Source: Xestospongia muta (lineage: Eukaryota > Porifera > Demospongiae > Haplosclerida > Petrosiidae). From it: DNA of 64,000 nucleotides. The translations under genes and the position numbers were made by a program. Where the stretch lies: positions 4,915,214-4,979,213 of the forward strand of contig OY848924.1 of the NCBI GenBank assembly GCA_963693285.1. The letters are read 5' to 3'. The notes under the pieces are model-generated. The model was not told where the DNA came from and ran no database searches. It was given only the letters and a program-made list of their open reading frames with translations. Of the stretch, positions 36,590 through 52,079 are shown in pieces. The stretch's first letter is position 1. Every line of letters begins with the position of its first letter.

Positions 36590-39500
36590 ACTTACTAAAC
36601 TCTTTAGATCAGCTTATTTAACCAGTTTTCACAGTTAATTTCTAATCTTTTTTAACTTTCAAAAAGCTCTAAACACATTATTTTAGTCAATATCCTACTT
36701 AGACTACTTTATTAGGATATTTAAGACAGATGAACTTACTAAACTCTATAGATCAGCTTATTTAACCAGTTTTCACAGTTAATTTCTAATCTTTTTTAAC
36801 TTTTAAAAAGCTCTAAACTCTTTATTTTAGAGTTTTAATCTATTTAGAATTCTTTATTAGTATATTTAAGATAGATAAACTTACTAAACTCTTTAGATCA
36901 ACTTATTTAACCAGTTTTCACAGTTAATTTCTAATCTTTTTAATTTTCAAAAAGCTCTAAACTCTTTATTTTAGTCTTTTAAGCTATTTAGACTACTTTA
37001 TTAGTATATTTAAGACAGATAAACTTACTAAACTCTTTAGATCAGCTTATTTAACCATTTTTTTCACAGTTAATTTCTAATATTTTTAACTTTCAAAAAG
37101 CTCTAAACACATTATTTTAGTCTTTTATCCTACTTAGACTATTTTATTAGGATATTTAAGACAGATAAACTTACTAAACTTTTTAGATAAGCTTATTTAA
37201 CCAGTTTTCACAGCTAATTTCTAATCTTTTTTAACTTTCAAAAAGGTCTAAACTCTTTATTTTAGAGTTTTAACCTATTTAGACTACTTTATTAGTATAT
37301 TTAAAAGAGATAAACTTACTAAACTCTTTAGATCAGCTTATTTAACCAGTTTTCACAGTTAATTTCTAATCTTTTTTAACTTTCAAAAAGCTCTAAACAC
37401 TTTATTTTAGAGTTTTAACCTATTTACACTACTTTATTAGTATATTTAAGACAGATAAACTTATTAAACTCTTTAGATCAGCTTATTTAACCAGTTTTCA
37501 CAGTTAATTTCTAATCTTTTTTAACTTTCAAAAAGCTCTAAACTCTTTATTTTAGAGTTTTAACCTATTTAGACTACTTTATTATTATATTAAAGACAGA
37601 TAAACTTACTAAACTCTTTAGATCAGCTTATTTAACCAGTTTTCACAGTTAATTTCTAATCTTTTTTAACTTTCTAAAAGCTCTAAACTCTTTATTTTAG
37701 AGTTTTAACCTATTTAGACTACTTTATTAGTATATTTAAGACAGATAAACTTACTAATCTCTTTAGATCAGCTAATTTAACCAGTTTTCACAGTTAATTT
37801 CTAATCTTTTTTAACTTTCAAAAAGCTCTAAACTCTTTATCTTACAGGTTTAACCTATTTAGACTACTTTATTAGTATATTTAAGATGATAAACTTACTG
37901 AACTCTTTAGATCAATTTATTTAACCAGTTTTCACAGTTAATGTCTAATCTTTTTTAACTCTCAAAAAGCTCTAAAGTCTTTATTTTAGAGTTTTAACCT
38001 ATTTAGACTACTTTATTAGTATATTTAAGACAGATAAACTTACTAAACTCTTTAGATCAGCTTATTTAACCAGTTTTCACAGTTAATTTCTAATCTTTTT
38101 TAACTTTCCAAAAGCTCTAAACTCTTTATTTTAGTGTTTTAAGATATTTAGATTACTTTATTAGTATATTTAAGACAGATAAACTTACTAAACTCTTTAG
38201 ATCAGCTTATTTAACCAGTTTTCACAGTTAATTTCTAATCTTTTTTAACTTTCAAAAAGCTCTAAACTCTTTATTTTAGAGTTTTAACCTATTTAGACTA
38301 CTTTATTAGTATATTTAAGAGAGATAAACTTCCTAAACTCTTTAGATCAGCTTATTTAAACAAGTTTCACAGTTAATTTCTAATCTTTTTTAACTTTCAA
38401 AAAGTTCTAAACATATATTTTAGTCTTTTAACCTATTTAGACTACTTTATTAGTATATTTAAGACAGATAAACTTACTAAACTCTTTAGATCAGCTTATT
38501 TAACCAGTTTTCACAGTTAATTTCTAATCTTTTTAACTTTCAAAAAGCTCTAAACACTTTATTTTAGTTTTTTAACCTATTTAGACTACTTTATTAGTAT
38601 ATTTAACACAGATAAACTTACTAAACTCTTTAGATCAGCTAATTTAACCAGTTTTCACAGTTAATTTCTAATCTTTTTTAACTTTCAAAAAGCTCTAAAC
38701 TCTTTATTTTAGAGTTTTAATCTATTTAGACTACTTTATTAGTATATTTAAGACAGATAAACTTACTAAACTCTTTAGATCAGCTTATTTAACCAGTTTT
38801 CACAGTTAATTTCTAATCTTTTTTAACTTTCAAAAGCTCTAAACACTTTATTTTAGTCTTTTAACCTATTTAAACTAATTTATTAGTATATTTAAAACAG
38901 ATAAACTTACTAAACTCTTTAGATCAGCTTATTTAACCAGTTTTCACAGTTAATTTCTAATCTTTTTTAACTTTCAAAAAGCTCTAAAGTCTTTATTTTA
39001 GAGTTTTAACCTATTTAGACTACTTTATTAGTATATTTAAGACAGATAAACTTACTAAACTCTTTAGATCAATTAATTTAACCGGTTTTCACAATGAATT
39101 TCTAATCTTTTTTAAATTTCAAAAAGCTCTAAACACTTTATTTTAGAGTTTTAACCTATTTAGACTACTTTATTAGTATATTTAACACAGATAAACTTAC
39201 TAAACGCTTTAGATCAGCTTATTTAACCAGTTTTCACAGTTAATTTCTAGTCTTTTTTAACTTTAAAAAGCTCTAAACTCTTTATTTTAGAGTTTTAACC
39301 TATTTAGACTACTTTATTAGTATATTTAAGAAAGATAAACTTACTAAACTCTTTAGATCAACTTATTTAACCAGTTTTCACAGTTAATTTCTAATCTTTT
39401 TTAACTTTCAAAAAGCTCTAAACTCTTTATTTTACTCTTTTAACATATTTAGATTATATTATTAGTATATTTAAGACAGATAAACTTACTAAACTCTTTA

Positions 39501-42500
39501 GATCAGCTTATTTAACCAGTTTTCACAGAGAATTTCTAATCTTTTTAACTTTCAAAAAGCTCTAAACTCTTTATTTTAGTCTTTTAAGCTATTTAGACTA
39601 CTTTATTAGTATATTTAAGGCAGATAAACTTACTAAACTCTTTAGATCAGCTTATTTAACCAGTTTTCACAGTTAATTTCTAATCTTTTTTAACTTTCAA
39701 AAAGCTCTAAAATCTTTATTTTAGAGTTTTAACCTATTTAGACTACTTTATTAGTATATTTAAAATAGATAAACTTACTAAACTCTTTAGATCAGCTTAT
39801 TTAACCAGTTTTCACAGTTAATTTCTAATCTTTTTTAACTTTCAAAAAGCTCTAAACTCTTTATTTTAGAGTTTTAACCTATTTAGACTACTTTATTAGT
39901 ATATTTAAGGCAGATAAACTTACTAAACTCTTTAGATCAGCTTATTTAACCAGTTTTCACAGTTAATTTCTAATCTTTTTTAACTTTCAAAAAGCTCTAA
40001 AATCTTTATTTTAGAGTTTTAACCTATTTAGACTACTTTATTAGTATATTTAAAACAGATAAACTTACTAAACTCTTTAGATCAGCTTATTTAACCAGTT
40101 CTCACAGTTAATTTCTAATCTTTTTTAACTTTCAAAAAGCTCTAAACTCTTTATTTTAGTCTTTTAACCTATTTAGACTACTTTATTAGTATATTTAAAA
40201 CAGATAAACTTACTAAACTCTTTAGATCACCTTATTTAACCATTTTTCGCAATTAATTTCTAATCTTTTTTAACTTTCAAAAAGCTCTAAACTCTTTATT
40301 TTAGAGTTTTAACCTATTTAGACTACTTTATTAGTATATTTAAGACAGATAAACTTACTAAACTCTTTAGATCAGCTTATTTAACCAGTTTTCACAGTTA
40401 ATTTCTAATCTTTTTAACTTTCAAAAAGCTCTAAACTCTTTATTTTAGTCTTTTAAGCTATTTAGACTACTTTATTAGTATATTTAAGGCAGATAAACTT
40501 ACTAAACTCTTTAGATCAGCTTATTTAACCAGTTTTCACAGTTAATTTCTAATCTTTTTTAACTTTCAAAAAGCTCTAAAATCTTTATTTTAGAGTTTTA
40601 ACCTATTTAGACTACTTTATTAGTATATTTAAAACAGATAAACTTACTAAACTCTTTAGATCAGCTTATTTAACCAGTTTTCACAGTTAATTTCTAATCT
40701 TTTTTAACTTTCAAAAAGCTCTAAACACATTATTTTAGTCAATATCCTACTTAGACTACTTTATTAGGATATTTAAGACAGATGAACTTACTAAACTCTA
40801 TAGATCAGCTTATTTAACCAGTTTTCACAGTTAATTTCTAATCTTTTTTAACTTTTAAAAAGCTCTAAACTCTTTATTTTAGAGTTTTAATCTATTTAGA
40901 ATTCTTTATTAGTATATTTAAGATAGATAAACTTACTAAACTCTTTAGATCAACTTATTTAACCAGTTTTCACAGTTAATTTCTAATCTTTTTAATTTTC
41001 AAAAAGCTCTAAACTCTTTATTTTAGTCTTTTAAGCTATTTAGACTACTTTATTAGTATATTTAAGACAGATAAACTTACTAAACTCTTTAGATCAGCTT
41101 ATTTAACCATTTTTTTCACAGTTAATTTCTAATATTTTTAACTTTCAAAAAGCTCTAAACACATTATTTTAGTCTTTTATCCTACTTAGACTATTTTATT
41201 AGGATATTTAAGACAGATAAACTTACTAAACTTTTTAGATCAGCTTATTTAACCAGTTTTCACAGTTAATTTCTAATCTTTTTTAACTTTCAAAAAGGTC
41301 TAAACTCTTTATTTTAGAGTTTTAACCTATTTAGACTACTTTATTAGTATATTTAAAAGAGATAAACTTACTAAACTCTTTAGATCAGCTTATTTAACCA
41401 GTTTTCACAGTTAATTTCTAATCTTTTTTAACTTTCAAAAAGCTCTAAACACTTTATTTTAGAGTTTTAACCTATTTACACTACTTTATTAGTATATTTA
41501 AGACAGATAAACTTATTAAACTCTTTAGATCAGCTTATTTAACCAGTTTTCACAGTTAATTTCTAATCTTTTTTAACTTTCAAAAAGCTCTAAACTCTTT
41601 ATTTTAGAGTTTTAACCTATTTAGACTACTTTATTATTATATTAAAGACAGATAAACTTACTAAACTCTTTAGATCAGCTTATTTAACCAGTTTTCACAG
41701 TTAATTTCTAAACTTTTTTAACTTTCTAAAAGCTCTAAACTCTTTATTTTAGAGTTTTAACCTATTTAGACTACTTTATTAGTATATTTAAGACAGATAA
41801 ACTTACTAATCTCTTTAGATCAGCTAATTTAACCAGTTTTCACAGTTAATTTCTAATCTTTTTTAACTTTCAAAAAGCTCTAAACTCTTTATCTTAGAAG
41901 TTTAACCTATTTAGACTACTTTATTAGTATATTTAAGATGATAAACTTACTAAACTCTTTAGATCAATTTATTTAACCAGTTTTCACAGTTAATGTCTAA
42001 TCTTTTTTAACTCTCAAAAAGCTCTAAAGTCTTTATTTTAGAGTTTTAACCTATTTAGACTACTTTATTAGTATATTTAAGACAGATAAACTTACTAAAC
42101 TCTTTAGATCAGCTTATTTAACCAGTTTTCACAGTTAATTTCTAATCTTTTTTAACTTTCCAAAAGCTCTAAACTCTTTATTTTAGTGTTTTAAGATATT
42201 TAGATTACTTTATTAGTATATTTAAGACAGATAAACTTACTAAACTCTTTAGATCAGCTTATTTAACCAGTTTTCACAGTTAATTTCTAATCTTTTTTAA
42301 CTTTCAAAAAGCTCTAAACTCTTTATTTTAGAGTTTTAACCTATTTAGACTACTTTATTAGTATATTTAAGGCAGATAAACTTACTAAACTCTTTAGATC
42401 AGCTTATTTAACCAGTTTTCACAGTTAATTTCTAATCTTTTTTAACTTTCAAAAAGCTCTAAAATCTTTATTTTAGAGTTTTAACCTATTTAGACTACTT

Positions 42501-45170
42501 TATTAGTATATTTAAAACAGATAAACTTACTAAACTCTTTAGATCAGCTAATTTAACCAGTTCTCACAGTTAATTTCTAATCTTTTTTAACTTTCAAAAA
42601 GCTCTAAACTCTTTATTTTAGAGTTTTAACCTATTTAGACTACTTTATTAGTATATTTAAAACAGATAAACTTACTAAACTCTTTAGATCAGCTTATTTA
42701 ACCATTTTTCGCAATTAATTTCTAATCTTTTTTAAATTTCAAAAAGCTCTAAACTCTTTATTTTAGAGTTTTAACCTATTTAGACTACTTTATTAGTATA
42801 TTTAAGACAGATAAACTTACTAAACTCTTTAGATCAGCTTATTTAACCAGTTTTCACAGTTAATTTCTAATCTTTTTAACTTTCAAAAAGCTCTAAACTC
42901 TTTATTTTAGTCTTTTAAGCTATTTAGACTACTTTATTAGTATATTTAAGACAGATAAACTTACTAAACTCTTTAGATCAGCTTATTTAACCACTTTTCA
43001 CAGTTAATTTCTAATCTTTTTTAACTTTCAAAAAGCTCTAAAATCTTTATTTTAGAGTTTTAACCTATTTAGACTACTTTATTAGTATATTTAAAACAGA
43101 TAAACTTACTAAACTCTTTAGATCAGCTTATTTAACCAGTTTTCACAGTTAATTTCTAATCTTTTTTAACTTTCAAAAAGCTCTAAACACATTATTTTAG
43201 TCAATATCCTACTTAGACTACTTTATTAGGATATTTAAGACAGATGAACTTACTAAACTCTATAGATCAGCTTATTTAACCAGTTTTCACAGTTAATTTC
43301 TAATCTTTTTTAACTTTTAAAAAGCTCTAAACTCTTTATTTTAGAGTTTTAATCTATTTAGAATTCTTTATTAGTATATTTAAGATAGATAAACTTACTA
43401 AACTCTTTAGATCAACTTATTTAACCAGTTTTCACAGTTAATTTCTAATCTTTTTTAACTTTCAAAAAGCTCTAAACTCTTTATTTTAGAGTTTTAACCT
43501 ATTTAGACTACTTTATTAGTATATTTAAGACAGATAAACTTACTAATCTCTTTAGATCAGCTAATTTAACCAGTTTTCACAGTTAATTTCTAATCTTTTT
43601 TAACTTTCAAAAAGCTCTAAACTCTTTATCTTAGAGGTTTAACCTATTTAGACTACTTTATTAGTATATTTAAGATGATAAACTTACTAAACTCTTTAGA
43701 TCAATTTATTTAACCAGTTTTCACAGTTAATGTCTAATCTTTTTTAACTCTCAAAAAGCTCTAAAGTCTTTATTTTAGAGTTTTAACCTATTTAGACTAC
43801 TTTATTAGTATATTTAAGACAGATAAACTTACTAAACTCTTTAGATCAGCTTATTTAACCAGTTTTCACAGTTAATTTCTAATCTTTTTTAACTTTCCAA
43901 AAGCTCTAAACTCTTTATTTTAGTGTTTTAAGATATTTAGATTACTTTATTAGTATATTTAAGACAGATAAACTTACTAAACTCTTTAGATCAGCTTATT
44001 TAACCAGTTTTCACAGTTAATTTCTAATCTTTTTTAACTTTCAAAAAGCTCTAAACTCTTTATTTTAGAGTTTTAACCTATTTAGACTACTTTATTAGTA
44101 TATTTCAGAGAGATAAACTTCCTAAACTCTTTAGATCAGCTTATTTAAACAAGTTTCACAGTTAATTTCTAATCTTTTTTAACTTTCAAAAAGTTCTAAA
44201 CATATATTTTAGTCTTTTAACCTATTTAGACTACTTTATTAGTATATTTAAGACAGATAAACTTACTAAACTCTTTAGATCAGCTTATTTAACCAGTTTT
44301 CACAGTTAATTTCTAATCTTTTTAACTTTCAAAAAGCTCTAAACACTTTATTTTAGTTTTTTAACCTATTTAGACTAGTTTATTAGTATATTTAACACAG
44401 ATAAACTTACTAAACTCTTTAGATCAGCTAATTTAACCAGTTTTCACAGTTAATTTCTAATCTTTTTTAACTTTCAAAAAGCTCTAAACTCTTTATTTTA
44501 GAGTTTTAATCTATTTAGACTACTTTATTAGTATATTTAAGACAGATAAACTTACTAAACTCTTTAGATCAGCTTATTTAACCAGTTTTCACAGTTAATT
44601 TCTAATCTTTTTTAACTTTCAAAAGCTCTAAACACTTTATTTTAGTCTTTTAACCTATTTAAACTAATTTATTAGTATATTTAAAACAGATAAACTTACT
44701 AAACTCTTTAGATCAGCTTATTTAACCAGTTTTCACAGTTAATTTCTAATCTTTTTTAACTTTCAAAAAGCTCTAAACTCTTTATTTTAGAGTTTTAACC
44801 TATTTAGACTACTTTATTATTATATTTAAGACAGATAAACTTACTAAACTCTTTAGATCAATTTATTTAACCGGTTTTCACAATGAATTTCTAATTTTTT
44901 TTAAATTTCAAAAAGCTCTAAACACTTTATTTTAGAGTTTTAACCTATTTAGACTACTTTATTAGTATATTTAAGACAGATAAACTTACTAAACGCTTTA
45001 GATCAGCTTATTTAACCAGTTTTCACAGTTAATTTCTAGTCTTTTTTAACTTTAAAAAGCTCTAAACTCTTTATTTTAGAGTTTTAACCTATTTAGACTA
45101 CTTTATTAGTATATTTAAGAAAGATAAACTTACTAAACTCTTTAGATCAGCTTATTTAACCAGTTTTCAC
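36590..45170 (-). repeat. Interleaved large higher-order copies (4052, 2462 and 5789 bp offsets)
   Basis: This stretch is built from overlapping block copies. A distinctive monomer with ttttagtcaatatcc and cagatgaacttac occurs at 36684, 40736 and 43198, giving offsets of 4052 bp (28 monomers) and 2462 bp (17 monomers). A second set of markers repeats at a constant 5789 bp (40 monomers): ttaagatgataaac (37881/43670), taactttccaaaag (38101/43890), acatatattttagtc (38411/44200) and ccggttttcacaatg (39082/44871). The two schemes overlap, so the region cannot be described by one higher-order unit. Confidence 0.8.
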
Positions 45171-46801
45171 AGTTAATTTCTAATCTTTTTTAACTTTCAA
45201 AAAGCTCTAAACTCTTTATTTTACTCTTTTAACATATTTAGATTATATTATTAGTATATTTAAGACAGATAAACTTACTAAACTCTTTAGATCAGCTTAT
45301 TTAACCAGTTTTCACAGATAATTTCTAATCTTTTTAACTTTCAAAAAGCTCTAAACTCTTTATTTTAGAGTTTTAACCTATTTAGACTACTTTATTAGTA
45401 TATTTAAGACAGATAAACTTACTAAACTCTTTAGATCAGCTTATTTAACCAGTTTTCACAGTTAATTTCTAATCTTTTTAACTTTCAAAAAGCTCTAAAC
45501 TCTTTATTTTAGTCTTTTAAGCTATTTAGACTACTTTATTAGTATATTTAAGGCAGATAAACTTACTAAACTCTTTAGATCAGCTTATTTAACCAGTTTT
45601 CACAGTTAATTTCTAATCTTTTTTAACTTTCAAAAAGCTCTAAAATCTTTATTTTAGAGTTTTAACCTATTTAGACTACTTTATTAGTATATTTAAAACA
45701 GATAAACTTACTAAACTCTTTAGATCAGCTTATTTAACCAGTTCTCACAGTTAATTTCTAATCTTTTTTAACTTTCAAAAAGCTCTAAACTCTTTATTTT
45801 AGAGTTTTAACCTATTTAGACTACTTTATTAGTATATTTAAGGCAGATAAAGTTACTAAACTCTTTAGATCAGCTTATTTAACCAGTTTTCACAGTTAAT
45901 TTCTAATCTTTTTTAACTTTCAAAAAGCTCTAAAATCTTTATTTTAGAGTTTTAACCTATTTAGACTACTTTATTAGTATATTTAAAACAGATAAACTTA
46001 CTAAACTCTTTAGATCAGCTTATTTAACCAGTTCTCACAGTTAATTTCTAATCTTTTTTAACTTTCAAAAAGCTCTAAACTCTTTATTTTAGAGTTTTAA
46101 CCTATTTAGACTACTTTATTAGTATATTTAAAACAGATAAACTTACTAAACTCTTTAGATCAGCTTATTTAACCATTTTTCGCAGTTAATTTCTAATCTT
46201 TTTTAACTTTCAAAAAGCTCTAAACTCTTTATTTTAGAGTTTTAACCTATTTAGACTACTTTATTAGTATATTTAAGACAGATAAACTTACTAAACTCTT
46301 TAGATCAGCTTATTTAACCAGTTTTCACAGTTAATTTCTAATCTTTTTAACTTTCAAAAAGCTCTAAACTCTTTATTTTAGTCTTTTAAGCTATTTAGAC
46401 TACTTTATTAGTATATTTAAGGCAGATAAACTTACTAAACTCTTTAGATCAGCTTATTTAACCAGTTTTCACAGTTAATTTCTAATCTTTTTTAACTTTC
46501 AAAAAGCTCTAAAATCTTTATTTTAGAGTTTTAACCTATTTAGACTACTTTATTTGTATATTTAAAACAGATAAACTTACTAAACTCTTTAGATCAGCTT
46601 ATTTAACCAGTTTTCACAGTTAATTTCTAATCTTTTTTAACTTTCAAAAAGCTCTAAACACATTATTTTAGTCTTTTATCCTACTTAGACTATTTTATTA
46701 GGATATTTAAGACAGATAAACTTACTAAACTTTTTAGATCAGCTTATTTAACCAGTTTTCACAGTTAATTTCTAATCTTTTTTAACTTTCAAAAAGCTCT
46801 A

Positions 46802-47525
46802 AACACTTTATTTTAGAGTTTTAACCTATTTACACTACTTTATTAGTATATTTAAGACAGATAAACATATTAAACTCTTTAGATCAGCTTATTTAACCAG
46901 TTTTCACAGTTAATTTCTAATCTTTTTTAACTTTCAAAAAGCTCTAAACTCTTTATTTTAGAGTTTTAACCTATTTAGACTACTTTATTATTATATTAAA
47001 GACAGATAAACTTACTAAACTCTTTAGATCAGCTTATTTAACCAGTTTTCACAGTTAATTTCTAATCTTTTTTAACTTTCTAAAAGCTCTAAACTCTTTA
47101 TTTTAGAGTTTTAACCTATTTAGACTACTTTATTAGTATATTTAAGACAGATAAACTTACTAATCTCTTTAGATCAGCTAATTTAACCAGTTTTCACAGT
47201 TAATTTCTAATCTTTTTTAACTTTCAAAAAGCTCTAAACTCTTTATCTTAGAGGTTTAACCTATTTAGACTACTTTATTAGTATATTTAAGATGATAAAC
47301 TTACTAAACTCTTTAGATCAATTTATTTAACCAGTTTTCACAGTTAATGTCTAATCTTTTTTAACTCTCAAAAAGCTCTAAAGTCTTTATTTTAGAGTTT
47401 TAACCTATTTAGACTACTTTATTAGTATATTTAAGACAGATAAACTTACTAAACTCTTTAGATCAGCTTATTTAACCAGTTTTCACAGTTAATTTCTAAT
47501 CTTTTTTAACTTTCCAAAAGCTCTA
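46802..47525 (-). repeat. 5-monomer tandem duplication, unit 1 (724 bp)
   Basis: This five-monomer unit is followed immediately by its copy. Markers are tatttacactac and aaacatattaaactc (46863/47587), ttattatattaaagacag (offset 724) and ttaagatgataaac. The two copies are nearly identical, with one clear difference, tcttaattttag in the second against tctttattttag in the first. Confidence 0.87.
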
Positions 47526-48249
47526 AACACTTTATTTTAGAGTTTTAACCTATTTACACTACTTTATTAGTATATTTAAGACAGATAAACATATTAAACT
47601 CTTTAGATCAGCTTATTTAACCAGTTTTCACAGTTAATTTCTAATCTTTTTTAACTTTCAAAAAGCTCTAAACTCTTTATTTTAGAGTTTTAACCTATTT
47701 AGACTACTTTATTATTATATTAAAGACAGATAAACTTACTAAACTCTTTAGATCAGCTTATTTAACCAGTTTTCACAGTTAATTTCTAATCTTTTTTAAC
47801 TTTCTAAAAGCTCTAAACTCTTAATTTTAGAGTTTTAACCTATTTAGACTACTTTATTAGTATATTTAAGACAGATAAACTTACTAATCTCTTTAGATCA
47901 GCTAATTTAACCAGTTTTCACAGTTAATTTCTAATCTTTTTTAACTTTCAAAAAGCTCTAAACTCTTTATCTTAGAGGTTTAACCTATTTAGACTACTTT
48001 ATTAGTATATTTAAGATGATAAACTTACTAAACTCTTTAGATCAATTTATTTAACCAGTTTTCACAGTTAATGTCTAATCTTTTTTAACTCTCAAAAAGC
48101 TCTAAAGTCTTTATTTTAGAGTTTTAACCTATTTAGACTACTTTATTAGTATATTTAAGACAGATAAACTTACTAAACTCTTTAGATCAGCTTATTTAAC
48201 CAGTTTTCACAGTTAATTTCTAATCTTTTTTAACTTTCCAAAAGCTCTA
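47526..48249 (-). repeat. 5-monomer tandem duplication, unit 2 (724 bp)
   Basis: This is the second copy of the preceding 724-bp unit. It ends at an actttccaaaagctc monomer. In this copy that monomer continues into tttagtgttttaagatattt, as at 38.1, 42.2 and 43.9 kb. In unit 1 it instead splices into the start of this duplicate, which marks the recombination point within a monomer. Confidence 0.87.
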
Positions 48250-48605
48250 AACTCTTTATTTTAGTGTTTTAAGATATTTAGATTACTTTATTAGTATATT
48301 TAAGACAGATAAACTTACTAAACTCTTTAGATCAGCTTATTTAACCAGTTTTCACAGTTAATTTCTAATCTTTTTTAACTTTCAAAAAGCTCTAAACTCT
48401 TTATTTTAGAGTTTTAACCTATTTAGACTACTTTATTAGTATATTTAAGAGAGATAAACTTCCTAAACTCTTTAGATCAGCTTATTTAAACAAGTTTCAC
48501 AGTTAATTTCTAATCTTTTTTAACTTTCAAAAAGTTCTAAACATATATTTTAGTCTTTTAACCTATTTAGACTACTTTATTAGTATATTTAAGACAGATA
48601 AACTT

Positions 48606-51600
48606 ACTAAACTCTTTAGATCAGCTTATTTAACCAGTTTTCACAGTTAATTTCTAATCTTTTTAACTTTCAAAAAGCTCTAAACACTTTATTTTAGTTT
48701 TTTAACCTATTTAGACTACTTTATTAGTATATTTAAAAAGATAAACTTACTAAACTCTTTAGATCAGCTAATTTAACCAGTTTTCACAGTTAATTTCTAA
48801 TCTTTTTTAACTTTCAAAAAGCTCTAAACTCTTTATTTTAGTCTTTTAACCTATTTAAACTAATTTATTAGTATATTTAAAACAGATAAACTTACTAAAC
48901 TCTTTAGATCAGCTTATTTAACCAGTTTTCACAGTTAATTTCTAATCTTTTTTAACTTTCAAAAAGCTCTAAAGTCTTTATTTTAGAGTTTTAACCTATT
49001 TAGACTACTTTATTAGTATATTTAAGACAGATAAACTTACTAAACTCTTTAGATCAATTTATTTAACCGGTTTTCACAATGAATTTCTAATCTTTTTTAA
49101 ATTTCAAAAAGTTCTAAACACTTTATTTTAGAGTTTTAACCTATTTAGACTACTTTATTAGTATATTTAAGACAGATAAACTTACTAAACGCTTTAGATC
49201 AGCTTATTTAACCAGTTTTCACAGTTAATTTCTAGTCTTTTTTAACTTTAAAAAGCTCTAAACTCTTTATTTTAGAGTTTTAACCTATTTAGACTACTTT
49301 ATTAGTATATTTAAGAAAGATAAACTTACTAAACTCTTTAGATCAGCTTATTTAACCAGTTTTCACAGTTAATTTCTAATCTTTTTTAACTTTCAAAAAG
49401 CTCTAAACACTTTGTTTCTGTCTTTTAACCTATTTAGACTACTTTATTAGTATATTAAACACTGATAAACTTACTAAACTCTTTAGATCAGCTTATTTAA
49501 CCAGTTTTCACAGTTAATTTCTAATCTCTTTTAACTTTCAAAAAGCTCTAAACTCTTTATTTTAGAGTTTTAACCTATTTAGACTACTTTATTAGTATAT
49601 TTAAGACAGATAAACTTACTAAAATCTTTAGATCAGCTTATTTAACCAGTTTTCACAGTTAATTTCTAATCTCTTTTAACTTTCAAAAAGCTCTAAACTG
49701 TTTATCTTAGAGGTTTAACCTATTTAGACTACTTTATTAGTATATTTAAGATGATAAACTTACTAAACTCTTTAGATCAATTTATTTAACCAGTTTTCAC
49801 AGTTAATTTCTAATCTTTTTTAACTCTCAAAAAGCTCTAAAGTCTTTATTTTAGAGTTTTAACCTATTTAGACTACTTTATTAGTATATTTAAGACAGAT
49901 AAACTTACTAAACTCTTTAGATCAGCTTATTTAACCAGTTTTCACAGTTGATTTCTAATCTTTTTTAACTCTCAAAAAGCTCTAAAGTCTTTATTTTAGA
50001 GTTTTAACCTATTTAGACTACTTTATTAGTATATTTAAGACAGATAAACTTACTAAACTCTTTAGATCAGCTTATTTAACCAGTTTTCACAGTTAATTTC
50101 TAATCTTTTTTAACTTTCCAAAAGCTCTAAACTCTTTATTTTAGTGTTTTAAGATATTTAGATTACTTTATTAGTATATTTAAGACAGATAAACTTACTA
50201 AACTCTTTAGATCAGCTTATTTAACCAGTTTTCACAGTTAATTTCTAATCTTTTTTAACTTTTCAAAAAGCTCTAAACTCTTTATTTTAGAGTTTTAAGC
50301 TATTTAGACTACTTTATTAGTATATTTAAGAGAGATAAACATCCTAAACTCTTTAGATTAGCTTATTTAAACAAGTTTCACAGTTAATTTCTAATCTTTT
50401 TTAACTTTCAAAAAGTTCTAAACATATATTTTAGTCTTTTAACCTATTTAGACTACTTTATTAGTATATTTAAGACAGGTAAACTTACTAAAGACTTTAG
50501 ATCAGCTTATTTAACCAGTTTTCACAGTTAATTTCTAATCTTTTTAACTTTCAAAAAGCTCTAAACACTTTATTTTAGTTTTTTAACCTATTTAGACTAC
50601 TTTATTAGTATATTTAAGACAGATAAACTTACTAAACTCTTTAGATCAGCTTATTTAACCAGTTTGAACAGTTAATTTCTAATCTTTTTAACTTTCAAAA
50701 AGCTCTTAACACTTTATTTTAGTCTTTTAACCTATTTAGACTACTTTATTAGTATATTTAAGACAGATAAACTTACTAAACTCGTTAGATCAGCTTATTT
50801 AACCAGTTTTCACAGTTAATTTCTAAATTTTTTTAACTTTCAAAAAGCTCTAAACTCTTTATTTTAGTCTTTTAACCTATTTAGACTACTTTATTAGTAT
50901 ATTTAAAACAGATAAACTTACTAAACTCTTTAGATCAGCTTATTTAACCAGTTTTCACAGTTAATTTCTAAATTTTTTTAACTTTCAAAAAGCTCTAAAC
51001 TCTTTATTTTAGTCTTTTAACATTTTTAGATTACTTTATTGGTGTATCTAACACAGATAAACTTACTAAACTCTTTAGATCAGCTTATTTAACCAGTTTT
51101 CACAGTTAATTTCTAATCTTTTTTAACTTTCAAAAAGGTCTAAACTCTTTATTTTAGTCTTTTAACATATTTAGATTACATTATTAGTATATTTAACACA
51201 GATAAACTTACTAAACTCTTTAGATCAGCTTATTTAACCAGTTTTCACAGTTAATTTCTAATTTTTTTTAACTTTCAAAAAGCTCTAAACACTTTATTTT
51301 AGAGTTTTAACCTATTTAGACTACTTTATTAGTATATTTAAGACAGATAAACTTACTAAACTCTTTAGATCAGCTTATTTAACCAGTTTTCACAGTGAAT
51401 TTCTAATCTTTTTTAACTTTCAAAAAGCTCTAAACTCTTTATTTTAGAGTTTTAATCTATTTAGACTATTTTATTAGTATATTTAAGACAGATAAACTTA
51501 CTAAACTCTTTAGATCAGCTTATTTATCTATCTTTCACAGTTAATTTCTAATCTTTTTTAACTTTCAAAAAACTCTAAACACTATATTTTAGTCTTTTAA

Positions 51601-52079
51601 CCTATTTAGACTACTTTATTAGTATATTTAAGACAGATAAACTTACTAAACTCTTTAGATCAGCTTATTTAGCCAGTTTTCACAGTTAATTTCTAATCTT
51701 TTTTAACTTTCAAAAAGCTCTAAACTCTTTAATTTAGTCTTTTAACATATTTAGTTTACTTTATTAGTATATTTAACACAGATAAACTTACTAAACTCAT
51801 TAGATCAGCTTATTTAACCAGTTTTCACAGTTAATTTCTAATCTTTTTTAACTTTCAAAAAGCTCTAAACTCTTTATTTTAGAGTTTTAACCTATTTAGA
51901 CTACTTTATTAGTATATTTAAGACAGATAAACTTACTAAACTCTTAAGATCAATTTATTTAACCAGTTTTCACAATTAATTTCTAATCTTTTTTATCTTT
52001 CAAAAAGCTCTAAACACTTTATTTTAGTCTTTTAACATATTTAGATTATATTATTAGTATATTTAACACAGATAAACTT
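48606..52079 (-). repeat. 24-monomer tandem duplication, unit 1 (3474 bp)
   Basis: This is the largest clean direct tandem duplication in the right arm. Four independent markers give the same offset of 3474 bp: atttaaaaagataaac (48731/52205), ccggttttcacaatg (49067/52541), acatatattttagtc (50422/53896) and acaggtaaacttac (50475/53949). Past about 50.6 kb the offset becomes 3764 bp (ggtgtatctaacac 51041/54805, tctatctttcacag 51527/55291), because unit 2 contains two additional monomers. 3474 bp is about 24 monomers. Confidence 0.9.
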